From Wolbachia sp. (GTDB lineage: Bacteria > Pseudomonadota > Alphaproteobacteria > Rickettsiales > Anaplasmataceae), in NCBI GenBank assembly GCA_022836975.1, contig JAIXMJ010000040.1, forward strand, positions 1-7,036: a stretch of DNA of 7,036 bases, given 5' to 3'. Positions 1-6,261 of the stretch are shown here, piece after piece. Position numbers and translations under genes: made by a program. Position 1 is the stretch's first letter. Every line of letters begins with the position of its first letter. Under the pieces are notes generated by a model. The model saw only the letters and a program-made list of their open reading frames with translations. It had not been told where the DNA came from and searched no databases.

Positions 1-70
1 GGTTAAGAAAAAAGAAGATATCCATCGTATGGCTGAAGCCAATAGAGCTTTTGCTCATTACAGATGGTAG
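1..70 (+). CDS. rpsG: 30S ribosomal protein S7, C-terminal end (partial)
   Basis: The window opens inside a reading frame (codons from base 2) that ends in TAG at 68-70. Its last residues, EDIHRMAEANRAFAHYRW, are the conserved C terminus of bacterial S7, the 16S rRNA-binding protein that nucleates folding of the 30S head. Only 22 codons are present and the start lies outside the window. The position directly before fusA, with a 12-bp gap, is the canonical str operon order rpsL-rpsG-fusA-tuf, which supports the call. The tail is short, but the motif and the context agree. Confidence 0.92.
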   Translation, partial: VKKKEDIHRMAEANRAFAHYRW

Positions 71-82
71 TATGGGAATATT

Positions 83-2161
83 ATGAGTGAAATTAAAGTT
101 AACTTAAATAAATATCGTAATATTGGTATTATGGCTCATATTGATGCTGGTAAAACCACTACTACTGAGCGTATTCTATATTATACGGGACGTTCTTATA
201 AAATTGGTGAAGTGCACGAAGGTAGTGCTACAATGGACTGGATGGAGCAGGAACAAGAGCGTGGTATTACCATAACTTCCGCTGCTACTACATGTTTTTG
301 GAATGACCATCGAGTAAATATTATAGATACCCCTGGGCACGTTGATTTTACTATTGAAGTTGAAAGATCTTTAAGGGTGCTTGACGGGGCTGTTGCAGTT
401 TTTGACGGTGTGGCTGGAGTTGAGCCACAAAGTGAAACTGTCTGGCGCCAGGCAGATAAATATAATGTGGCGCGTATTTGTTTTGTTAATAAAATGGATC
501 GGGTTGGGGCAGATTTTTTTAATTGTGTTAACATGATGATTGATAGGTTGGGAGCCAAGCCGTTGGTTGTACAGTTGCCTATCGGGAAAGAAGCAGATTT
601 TATAGGGATAGTTGATTTAGTAGCGAATAAAGCTATAGTGTGGAATGATGAAAGCTTAGGCGCTAAATTTGACTATAAAGAAGTTCCTGCAAATATGGTA
701 GAGCAGGTAGAAAAATATAGAACGATGTTAATTGAAGAAGCTATCCAAATGGATGATAAGATTATGGAAGCTTATTTAGAAAGTGGAGAGAGTCCCTCTG
801 AAGCTGATTTGATTGCATGCATCAGAAAAGGGGTCATTGCAAATGCCTTTGTTCCTGTATTGTGTGGTTCTGCATTTAAAAATAAAGGGGTACAACCTTT
901 ATTAGATGCAGTGGTAAATTTTTTACCTTCCCCGCTTGATATAAGCCAGATTGAGGGTACCAACCCAGATGATAGTTCTCAGATTATTACATGTAATGTA
1001 AATAGTCAGGAGCCGTTGGCAGGATTGGCTTTTAAAATTATGAACGATCCTTTTGTTGGTAATTTAACTTTCGTTAGACTGTATACCGGACAATTAACCA
1101 GTGGATCAACCGTATTAAATTCTACTAATGGCAATAAAGAAAGAATTGGTAGAATGCTTTTAATGCATGCTAATCAAAGAGAAGAAATAAAGCATGCTGA
1201 AGCTGGAGATATTATAGCTTTAGTAGGTTTAAAGGATACTAGGACTGGAGATACACTTTGTGATCCTAATAGACCGGTAGTTTTAGAAAAAATGGAATTC
1301 CCGGAGCCGGTAATTGATTTAGCCATAGAACCTAAAACTAAGGGTGATCAGGAAAAATTGGGTGCTTCTTTAGCTAGATTGCTAAAAGAAGATCCATCGT
1401 TGCGGGTAAAAACCAACGAGGAAAATGGCCAAACAATAATTTCAGGTATGGGAGAGTTACACCTTGAAATTATAGTAGACCGTATGAAAAGAGAATTTAA
1501 GGTCGAGGCTAATGTTGGGGCGCCCCAGGTGGCTTATAGAGAAACTTTTTCTAAAGAAGTCACTGACGACTATACTCATAAGAAGCAGTCAGGCGGTGCC
1601 GGTCAGTTTGCTAAGGTAAAAGCTATATTTAGACCGAGAGAAGCAGGTGAAGGGTTTAAATTTATAAACTCAATAGTTGGGGGATCTATTCCCAAAGAAT
1701 ATATTCCTTCTGTGGAATATGGTATAGAAAAAGCGATGTTAACTGGCACAATAGCTGGTTTCCCGGTGGTTGATATAGAAGTAGAATTAATAGATGGTCA
1801 ATATCACGATGTAGACTCTAGTGCTTTAGCTTTCGAAATAGCTGCCAGAGCGTTATTTAGACAGGTTATGCCTAAGGCATCTCCTGTATTATTAGAGCCA
1901 ATAATGTCTGTGGAAGTGGTAACCCCAGAAGATTATATGGGTGATGTAATTGGTGACTTGAATAGCAGAAGAGGCCAAATTTTATCGATGAATCAAAGGG
2001 CTAACGCCAGAGTGATTATGGCAAATGTTCCTTTGGCAAGCATGTTTGGTTATGTAAACAGTTTACGTTCTATGAGTCAGGGTAGAGCACAATTTACTAT
2101 GCAATTTGCGCATTATTCTATTGTGCCGCCGGCTATAGCAGCTCAAATTAAACCAAAATAA
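83..2161 (+). CDS. fusA: Translation elongation factor G (EF-G)
   Basis: EF-G is the cytosolic GTPase that drives ribosomal translocation and, with RRF, ribosome recycling. The 692-residue product has the usual full length. The G domain shows the P-loop AHIDAGKT (residues 18-25), the switch I motif RGITIT (60-65), the switch II motif DTPGH (82-86) and NKMD (136-139). Later come the domain III signature GMGELHLEI, the domain IV stretch THKKQSGGAGQF and, further on, YHDVDSSALAFE and the domain V stretch EDYMGDVIGDLNSRRGQ, so all five domains are present. The ATG at 83 follows a modest GGGA (74-77), and the N terminus aligns with family members. It is co-directional with rpsG upstream and tuf 47 bp downstream. 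No frameshift or lost active-site residue is seen, so it should be functional. Confidence 0.98.
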   Translation: MSEIKVNLNKYRNIGIMAHIDAGKTTTTERILYYTGRSYKIGEVHEGSATMDWMEQEQERGITITSAATTCFWNDHRVNIIDTPGHVDFTIEVERSLRVLDGAVAVFDGVAGVEPQSETVWRQADKYNVARICFVNKMDRVGADFFNCVNMMIDRLGAKPLVVQLPIGKEADFIGIVDLVANKAIVWNDESLGAKFDYKEVPANMVEQVEKYRTMLIEEAIQMDDKIMEAYLESGESPSEADLIACIRKGVIANAFVPVLCGSAFKNKGVQPLLDAVVNFLPSPLDISQIEGTNPDDSSQIITCNVNSQEPLAGLAFKIMNDPFVGNLTFVRLYTGQLTSGSTVLNSTNGNKERIGRMLLMHANQREEIKHAEAGDIIALVGLKDTRTGDTLCDPNRPVVLEKMEFPEPVIDLAIEPKTKGDQEKLGASLARLLKEDPSLRVKTNEENGQTIISGMGELHLEIIVDRMKREFKVEANVGAPQVAYRETFSKEVTDDYTHKKQSGGAGQFAKVKAIFRPREAGEGFKFINSIVGGSIPKEYIPSVEYGIEKAMLTGTIAGFPVVDIEVELIDGQYHDVDSSALAFEIAARALFRQVMPKASPVLLEPIMSVEVVTPEDYMGDVIGDLNSRRGQILSMNQRANARVIMANVPLASMFGYVNSLRSMSQGRAQFTMQFAHYSIVPPAIAAQIKPK

Positions 2162-2190
2162 AATAAAAATATAAATATAAACCCCAAAAT

Positions 2191-2200
2191 TAAAGGAGAG
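2191..2200 (+). promoter_or_regulatory. Strong ribosome binding site for tuf
   Basis: The fusA-tuf gap is almost pure A/T except for AAAGGAGAG at 2192-2200, a near-perfect Shine-Dalgarno sequence. Its AGGAG core ends 10 bases before the tuf ATG at 2209. It is much stronger than the site before fusA, as expected for EF-Tu, usually the most abundant cell protein. It fixes the start at 2209. I see no convincing separate promoter in the gap. Confidence 0.8.
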
Positions 2201-2208
2201 AGAGCAAG

Positions 2209-2904
2209 ATGGCAAAAGGGAAGTTTGAAAGAAATAAGCCACATATGAATGTGGGAACAATAGGTCACGTAGATCATGGGAAGACGACATTAACAGCTGC
2301 GATAACGAAGATAATGTCAGAAGTAAACGGAGGAGAAGCGATAGCGTTTGATAAGATCGATAAAGCTCCGGAAGAGAAAGCGCGTGGTATAACGATATCA
2401 ACATCGCATGTGGAGTATGAGAGTGGGAATAGGCACTATGCGCATGTGGACTGTCCTGGTCACGCAGATTATGTAAAGAATATGATAACAGGAGCTGCGC
2501 AGATGGACGGAGCGATATTAGTGGTATCAGCAACGGATGGTCCAATGCCGCAAACGCGAGAACATATATTGTTAGCCCGTCAGGTGGGAGTGCCGGGGAT
2601 AGTAGTATTTATGAATAAAGTAGACGCAGTAGCCGATAAAGAGCTGCTGGATTTAGTAGAAGAAGAGATAAGAGACCTATTAACAAAATATGGATTTCCG
2701 GGAGCAGATACTCCGATCATAAGGGGGTCAGCATTAGCGGCCTTAGAGGGGAAAGATGAAGAAATAGGCAAGAAGGCGATAGTGCAGTTAATGGAAGCGG
2801 TAGATACGTTTATACCGGAGCCTAAACGTCCGGTAGAGAAAGACTTTATTATGCCGATAGAGGATGCGAATGCTTTGTGTAGTCTAGCTCGTACTAGCTC
2901 GTAG
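2209..2904 (+). pseudogene. tuf: Elongation factor Tu, truncated after the GTPase domain
   Basis: EF-Tu delivers aminoacyl-tRNA to the ribosome as a GTP complex and is normally about 394 residues. This frame matches EF-Tu from residue 1 to D219. It has the P-loop GHVDHGKT (19-26), RGITIST (59-65), DCPGH (81-85), NKVD (136-139) and SAL (174-176), then MPIED, where the family continues with VFSISGRGTVVTGRVERG. Instead, from base 2866 the frame runs into 12 unrelated residues (ANALCSLARTSS) and stops at 2904. Domain I is therefore intact and domains II and III (tRNA and EF-Ts contacts) are missing; no remnant of them lies downstream in the window. The break coincides with a change in base composition. 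Codon choice, rich in ATA, GCG and GTA, differs from fusA next door. The promoter-proximal part and strong ribosome binding site remain, so a 231-residue product could be made, but it could not act as EF-Tu. An intact copy elsewhere is expected. Confidence 0.93.
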
Positions 2905-3175
2905 GTTAAACATTCGTGTTTCTGCTCTGTTCTCTCCTATCTCCGGTACTTCCCGTCTACCTGCTTACCGAATAAACCTGCTTTCCTCTCGACCTGACGA
3001 CATTATATTTGGCGACGTCGATTTGAACTTTACCGTTTTTGGGATTTTGAAACGATGGCGGAAAGAGTCAAATTCACGAAATGCGTCAGGAAAGAGGATG
3101 AGACGATCTCCGTATGGCTAAATTCATTGAGAGCCATAGCCGGTCAGTGTAGTTTCGCGTTATGCCTTTCGAGGT
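2866..3175 (+). other. Foreign-looking insert with gag-like reading frame
   Basis: This stretch follows the tuf break and looks unlike either side. A hand count gives 52% G+C for 2941-3000 and 45% for 3061-3120, against 33% for 3241-3300. An open frame at 2998-3183 (61 codons; first ATG 3055) contains, in order, WRRRFELYR, AERVKF, RKEDETISVWLNSLRAIAG and QCSF. That last pattern (ERxKF, about six residues, R/Q-x-x-ET-x-x-W/F, LRxLA, CxF) is the layout of the retrotransposon gag domain of Ty3/gypsy-like LTR elements. In complete gags about 70 residues separate RRFELY from ERxKF; here there are only about seven, so an internal deletion or degradation is implied. Upstream, at 2900-2997, no recognisable protein is seen. 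The likely origin is eukaryotic host DNA, by inference only. Read in other frames it gives nothing recognisable. The exact right border, about 3157-3175, is uncertain. Confidence 0.45.
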
Positions 3176-3571
3176 ATGGATAAACGATTTTTTCCAGTTT
3201 TGTATCAATTTCAAAGAAATCCAGTAGAAGAATCAGCTTCAGGTTCTGAAAGTAGAAATAATCATTGGCAATTACCTACAACTATAGCTCCAGTTTTGTA
3301 CCAATCTCAAAGAAATCCACATGAAAGTAAAGGTGATGGAGCTGTATGTAATAACCAAAAACTGCATGATTCTGAAGCTACTGTACCAGAAGAGACAAAT
3401 GGTGAGCAAGTAGTACATGCACAAAAAATTTTAGGAAAGGCGAATAATACTTCAGGACAATCTAACTCCGTTAAGTATATAGCTTCTCAAACTGATGGTG
3501 AGCCTGGAACAAAAGTTGACCAAGTAGCTGCTGAGCAGAAAAGAGCTGAGCAGGAAAGAACAACAAAATAA
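3176..3571 (+). CDS. Hypothetical low-complexity protein with duplicated PVLYQ-QRNP motif
   Basis: I do not recognise this 131-residue product. Near the N terminus PVLYQFQRNP (residues 7-16) recurs as PVLYQSQRNP (residues 39-48). The DNA repeat units, about 30 bp at 3191 and 3290, are nearly identical, a 33-codon period. The middle is polar and rich in N, S, Q, E and G; the last 20 residues are a charged A/E/Q/K/R helix-like tail (AAEQKRAEQERTTK). No signal peptide or membrane segment is visible. The ATG has only a badly placed AGG four bases upstream, and it sits just at the edge of the foreign-looking insert. The frame stays open upstream to a TAG near 3134 without a better start. It is probably the C-terminal remnant of a longer repeat-containing protein whose 5' part was lost with the tuf end. 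Composition fits the AT-rich host genome. It may be untranslated. Confidence 0.5.
   Translation: MDKRFFPVLYQFQRNPVEESASGSESRNNHWQLPTTIAPVLYQSQRNPHESKGDGAVCNNQKLHDSEATVPEETNGEQVVHAQKILGKANNTSGQSNSVKYIASQTDGEPGTKVDQVAAEQKRAEQERTTK
3191..3319 (+). repeat. Two direct copies of a 30-bp coding repeat
   Basis: CCAGTTTTGTATCAATTTCA, continuing AAGAAATCCA, starts at 3191 and recurs at 3290 with only two base changes (CCAGTTTTGTACCAATCTCA). The distance of 99 bp keeps the frame. This suggests an in-frame repeat array in the parent gene. Confidence 0.75.
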
Positions 3572-3592
3572 GAAGCTTGTATACATGAGGAA

Positions 3593-3632
3593 AATAGTAA
3601 TATGTAGCTCTATTAAACTACATATTACTATT
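3593..3632 (-). terminator. 15-bp perfect hairpin at the trpS end
   Basis: AATAGTAATATGTAG (3593-3607) is exactly complementary to CTACATATTACTATT (3618-3632) with a 10-base loop. The trpS stop codon (3628-3630) lies inside the stem. Read on the minus strand the stem is followed by a short T run (ATTTTCC), so it fits a Rho-independent terminator for grpE-trpS. It also lies between convergent frames and could block read-through from the plus side, although the T tract is poor in that direction. The stem is A+T-rich, as is common in such genomes. Confidence 0.7.
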
Positions 3633-4614
3633 GAACAAATCCAATAATATCCTTAATTTCTTTTATATTTTGGTGTGCAACTTTTGCTGCTTTGTCCCTG
3701 CCCTGCTTTAGTATTTCTGATAGATAATTTTGATCATTTAACAGTGCTTTCATCTTTTCACGTATAGGAGATATAGTACTGATAATTACATCTGCCACTT
3801 CCTTTTTAAAACGTTCCATACTATACTGATTAATTGTGCTACATAATATCTCAACACTCATATCACATAGCGCTGCATAAATATTAACCATATTATATAC
3901 TTCTGGACGGGCTGATAAAGTTTCTATATCAAATCCTAAAATTGAATCTGTTCTTGCTTTTTTAATTTTGTAAAAAATAGACTCATCTGAATCGTCAAAA
4001 TTAATACGTGAATAATCTGAGGTGTCAGATTTACTCATTTTTTTTGTCCCATCCCTTAAGCTCATTATTTTTGACGAGTTAATCAATGCTTTAGGTAAAA
4101 CAAAATAATCTTGTTTATAATGATTATTAAAGGCTGATGCAATATCACGTGCGATTTCTAAATGCTGTTTTTGATCATCTCCAACGGGAATATATCTAGC
4201 ATTATAAAGTAAAATATCTGCAGCCATAAGTACCGGATAACTATATAGTCCTAAAGAAGCTTTCTGTCTATCTTCACCTGCTTTATCTTTAAATTGGGTC
4301 ATACGATTAAGCCAACTAATTGGCGTATAACAACCAAGCAGCCAACTTAGTTCAGCATGACAACCAATTGTAGATTGGTTAAAAATTACGGCTTTTTCTG
4401 GATTGATTCCGCATGCAAGATGAGCTGCTGTCATCTTAAATATATTATCCCTTAATTCATTGGCAGTGAGTTTAGTAGCTGTAATTGCATGTAGATCAAC
4501 TATACAAAAAAAAGATTGATATTTATCTTGTACGCTTACCAATTGCTTCATTAAGCCGATATAATTCCCTAAGTGTATTACTCCACTTGGCTGAATACCC
4601 GCAAAAGCGATCAT
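3628..4614 (-). CDS. trpS: Tryptophanyl-tRNA synthetase
   Basis: This class I synthetase activates tryptophan with ATP and charges tRNA-Trp in the cytosol. The 328-residue product has the standard bacterial length. The Rossmann core starts at once with AGIQPSGVIHLGNYIG (residues 5-20), whose HLGN is the HIGH-type ATP-binding motif. Typical TrpRS features follow: CIVDLHAIT, MTQFKDKAG, YPVLMAADILLY (126-137), VGDDQKQHLE (144-153) and the KMSKS loop at 192-196. The C-terminal part is the helical anticodon-binding region. The ATG at 4614 overlaps the grpE stop (ATGA), and AAAGGAT just upstream, inside the end of grpE, is a good ribosome binding site, so translation is probably coupled. No defects are seen. 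The gene converges on the plus-strand genes and ends in a hairpin. Confidence 0.97.
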   Translation of the reverse strand: MIAFAGIQPSGVIHLGNYIGLMKQLVSVQDKYQSFFCIVDLHAITATKLTANELRDNIFKMTAAHLACGINPEKAVIFNQSTIGCHAELSWLLGCYTPISWLNRMTQFKDKAGEDRQKASLGLYSYPVLMAADILLYNARYIPVGDDQKQHLEIARDIASAFNNHYKQDYFVLPKALINSSKIMSLRDGTKKMSKSDTSDYSRINFDDSDESIFYKIKKARTDSILGFDIETLSARPEVYNMVNIYAALCDMSVEILCSTINQYSMERFKKEVADVIISTISPIREKMKALLNDQNYLSEILKQGRDKAAKVAHQNIKEIKDIIGFVQ

Positions 4615-5174
4615 GTATTATCCTTTTGAGAAGAATTTTCTGATTTTTTGGAAATAATTACCATTGCTGGACGCAGAAGTCTCTTTTTTATGATATAGCC
4701 AGTTTGTAAAGTCTCTATGATAGTGCCAGGCTCATTTTCATTATCTTCTTTTTCTACAACAGCTTGATGCAGATTACTATCAAAAGGTTGACCAAGCGGG
4801 TTGATTGCCTCAATCTCATGTTTTTTGAGATCATTAACAATTTTTTGGTATGCTACTTTTATTCCTTCGTGTACTGGATCACCGTCTTGTAAATTGTCTA
4901 TTATCCTCTTTAAATTGTCACATGAGTCAATCATATCACGCGCAAAGCTTGTTACAGAATAATCACCTGCATCATTAATTTGTTTTTGCATTATACGCTT
5001 GATATTCTCATTATCAGCAACAGCACGACGTAGATGGTCTTCAAGTTGAGCAGCACGTCCTTTTAATGTGTTAAGTTCTTCATTAAAGCTACTAACCTTT
5101 TCTCGCTCCTTTTTTAAACCTTCCATGTCGGTAAATTTCTTCTTTTTATTTATTTCTGAAACATTTTCTGACAT
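4611..5174 (-). CDS. grpE: Nucleotide exchange factor GrpE (DnaK co-chaperone)
   Basis: GrpE is a cytosolic dimer that releases ADP from DnaK (Hsp70) and acts in the DnaK-DnaJ folding and heat-shock cycle. The 187-residue length is typical. Residues of about 15-60 form a charged heptad-like helix (the long dimer coiled coil), followed by the helical bundle with ARDMIDSCDNLKRII. The C-terminal beta domain carries the family signature: FDSNLHQAVVEKED, then GTIIETLQTGYIIKKRLLRP and AMVIISKK. The ATG at 5174 has AAGGA ending about 8 bases upstream and aligns with family starts. It overlaps trpS by four bases. A SigA-like promoter candidate lies just upstream; no CIRCE or clear heat-shock sigma site is seen. 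The gene looks intact although IS debris begins only about 110 bp upstream. Confidence 0.96.
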   Translation of the reverse strand: MSENVSEINKKKKFTDMEGLKKEREKVSSFNEELNTLKGRAAQLEDHLRRAVADNENIKRIMQKQINDAGDYSVTSFARDMIDSCDNLKRIIDNLQDGDPVHEGIKVAYQKIVNDLKKHEIEAINPLGQPFDSNLHQAVVEKEDNENEPGTIIETLQTGYIIKKRLLRPAMVIISKKSENSSQKDNT

Positions 5175-5199
5175 ACTAATATCCTTAAAAACCTAATAA

Positions 5200-5227
5200 A
5201 TAATAACAAATAATCCAAAAATATCAA
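5200..5227 (-). promoter_or_regulatory. Candidate sigma-70-type promoter of grpE-trpS
   Basis: On the minus strand TTGATA (5222-5227) and TATTAT (5200-5205) are separated by 16 bases, about 25 bases before the grpE ATG. Both hexamers are close to consensus. The surroundings are extremely A/T-rich, where such matches arise easily, so this is a suggestion. The region 5175-5284 otherwise holds nothing recognisable. Confidence 0.45.
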
Positions 5228-5284
5228 CTATTACATTTGTAATTATTTTACCACTTTCTATATATATTTTCAGCCATTTTTACA

Positions 5285-5508
5285 TTAGAAGCTGTTCACA
5301 ATCTTTTTCTCTATCTTCATTCATATTTGTACCCTATTTCTTGAAATAGTCGTAACAACTCTTTTGGCAACATCCGCTACTGGTAGTCACTTTTTCAGCA
5401 CTCTGCAAAATAACTCCCAGTTTTCTTGGCTTTGTCTTCTTTCACGCGCTTTCTAAAAGTGGCTTAATTTTTTCGAATTTTTCACGATCTTGGGTATATG
5501 TTTCTCAT
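5285..5508 (-). pseudogene. Internally deleted IS-A relic (transposase N terminus joined to right end)
   Basis: Read on the minus strand from 5508, the first codons give MRNIYP, the IS5-type transposase start also seen intact at 6335. An 8-bp loss then shifts the frame. Traces of EKFEKIKPLLESA, KKTKPRKLG, RMLPKE and CYDYFKK follow in changing frames with stops. After a GAAGATAGAGAAA tract the sequence jumps straight to AAGATTGTGAACAGCTTCTAA, the 3' end of the element. The last bases (5285-5308) match the intact IS-A right end at 7013-7036 with two changes in the terminal repeat. So the whole catalytic core is deleted, giving a MITE-like remnant of about 224 bp. The 5' leader was cut off by the IS-B fragment at 5509. 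It is not coding. Confidence 0.8.
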
Positions 5509-5623
5509 ATTTAAAATAATTGCAGATCGCTATCGAAATCGACGAAAACGTTTTAGTCTGAGGTTCAACTTAATTGCTGGAATTTACAACTTTGAGTTGA
5601 TAAAATGAGTTATGCAAGAAGTC
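5509..5623 (+). mobile_element. IS-B 3' end fragment, left arm of the inverted repeat
   Basis: The plus strand from 5510 encodes FKIIADRYRNRRKRF followed by SLRFNLIAGIYNFELIK and a stop at 5606-5608. This resembles the C terminus of a different IS5-superfamily transposase. It is followed by GAGTTATGCAAGAAGTC (5607-5623), which looks like that element's terminal repeat. The rest of the element is missing on this side. The fragment is base-for-base the inverse of 6147-6261. Joined to ATG at 5498 it forms a 36-codon chimeric ORF without meaning. Confidence 0.75.
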
Positions 5624-6072
5624 TAGTTTTTCCACAACCTCCTACATTTATCTAGCCAAGCAAAAGACCTCTCTACAACCCATCTTTTTGGCAATACAAC
5701 AAATGAATGTAGCTCATTGCGCTTTATTACTTTGACAGTTGCACCAATAATTGTCTTGATTTGAGTTGCAAAATTTTCCCCTGTATAACCTGCATCAACC
5801 AGTATACTCTGAACTTTGGAGAGATTTTCTCTTGCTCTACCAACCATTTCGATAGCAGCATTACGATCTCCTATATTAGCTCTAGTAATATAGATTGCAT
5901 GTGGCAAACCTTGTGTGTCTACTGCAATATGGCGCTTTATTCCCGCAATCTTCTTGCCTGCATCATAACCTTTTTCTTCAGCAGTATCGGTATTTTTCAC
6001 ACTTTGAGCATCAATTATGCAGAAACTTGTTTTGGTACTCCGACCATTGTTGGAACGGACCTCTCCAACCAA
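5623..6072 (-). pseudogene. IS5-family DDE transposase, catalytic core fragment (IS-A)
   Basis: This 149-codon frame is the second half of an IS5/IS427-type transposase, which cuts and joins element ends with a DDE triad. The three acidic residues are visible: D21 in CIIDAQSVKN, D93 in ILVDAGYTGE and E134 in KRWVVERSFAWL. So the core is all there. The apparent start is a TTG that is really an internal Leu codon (KKLVGEVRS in relatives). Upstream on the same strand, 6073-6146 still encodes CYDYFKKW and EDRESILEIVLKK, but in shifted frames: one break near TGGACCGAACGAAGA and one at an eight-A run at 6073-6080. At the C end the frame reads KCRRLWKN and is cut by the IS-B arm; the missing tail (CERKLNTSLQMVVLAF...) is found only in the plus-strand copy at 6945-7025. 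It cannot make a complete transposase. Confidence 0.88.
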
Positions 6073-6146
6073 TTTTTTTTAAGACTATTTCCAGAATACT
6101 TTCTCTATCTTCGTTCGGTCCATTTCTTGAAATAGTCGTAACAATG
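6073..6146 (-). pseudogene. Decayed middle part of the IS-A transposase
   Basis: This joins onto the core frame. On the minus strand it reads CYDYFKKWTER, then a frame change gives PNEDRESILEIVLKK, then the A8 run changes frame again into LVGEVRS. It represents the orfA end of the transposase. It starts abruptly at the IS-B arm (6147), so residues about 26-60 of the protein are missing here. Confidence 0.75.
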
Positions 6147-6261
6147 GACTTCTTGCATAACTCATTTTATCAACTCAAAGTTGTAAATTCCAGCAATTAA
6201 GTTGAACCTCAGACTAAAACGTTTTCGTCGATTTCGATAGCGATCTGCAATTATTTTAAAT
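6147..6261 (-). mobile_element. IS-B 3' end fragment, right arm of the inverted repeat
   Basis: This is an exact reverse complement of 5509-5623, with no mismatch over 115 bp when compared by eye. It carries the same C-terminal transposase end and terminal repeat, here read on the minus strand. Its outer border fuses in frame to the IS-A N terminus at 6262. Confidence 0.85.

Larger units (their letters stand above)
5509..6261. repeat. Perfect 115-bp inverted repeat around the IS-A core
   Basis: The arms 5509-5623 and 6147-6261 are exact reverse complements and enclose 523 bp that carry the IS-A catalytic core. The arms are IS-B 3' ends with the presumed terminal repeat pointing inward. The enclosed segment could be inverted by homologous recombination between the arms. 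Confidence 0.88.

Noticed and set aside
196..558. 120-codon minus-strand ORF
   Set aside because: Antisense to the EF-G GTP-binding domain, whose frame is fully explained by conservation. The ORF at 772-963 is rejected for the same reason.
2063..2545. 160-codon minus-strand ORF
   Set aside because: It lies antisense to the end of fusA and to the conserved GTPase domain of tuf, is rich in Leu, Ser and His, and has no recognisable motif. It is a shadow frame.
2866..2904. tmRNA-like tag ending the tuf frame (ANALCSLARTSS)
   Set aside because: It begins with AN like many tag peptides, but does not end in the usual hydrophobic LAA or VAA. No tRNA-like acceptor or TTCGAATCC arm was found around it, in canonical or permuted order.
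2900..3130. Open plus-strand frame in the insert, in the third frame (RLNIRVSALFSPISG...)
   Set aside because: It has no start codon and no recognisable motif, and it overlaps the gag-like frame, which has the better support.
3055..3183. Independent small gene of 42 codons starting at ATG 3055
   Set aside because: There is no ribosome binding site, and the similarity to gag starts upstream of this ATG, so it is better read as part of a degraded foreign frame.
5761..6200. Overlapping plus-strand ORFs of 124 and 101 codons
   Set aside because: Both are antisense to the transposase core with its visible DDE residues. Their Cys/Phe/Ser-rich sequences are typical of reverse reading. The short minus-strand frame at 6412-6597 is likewise antisense to the second copy.
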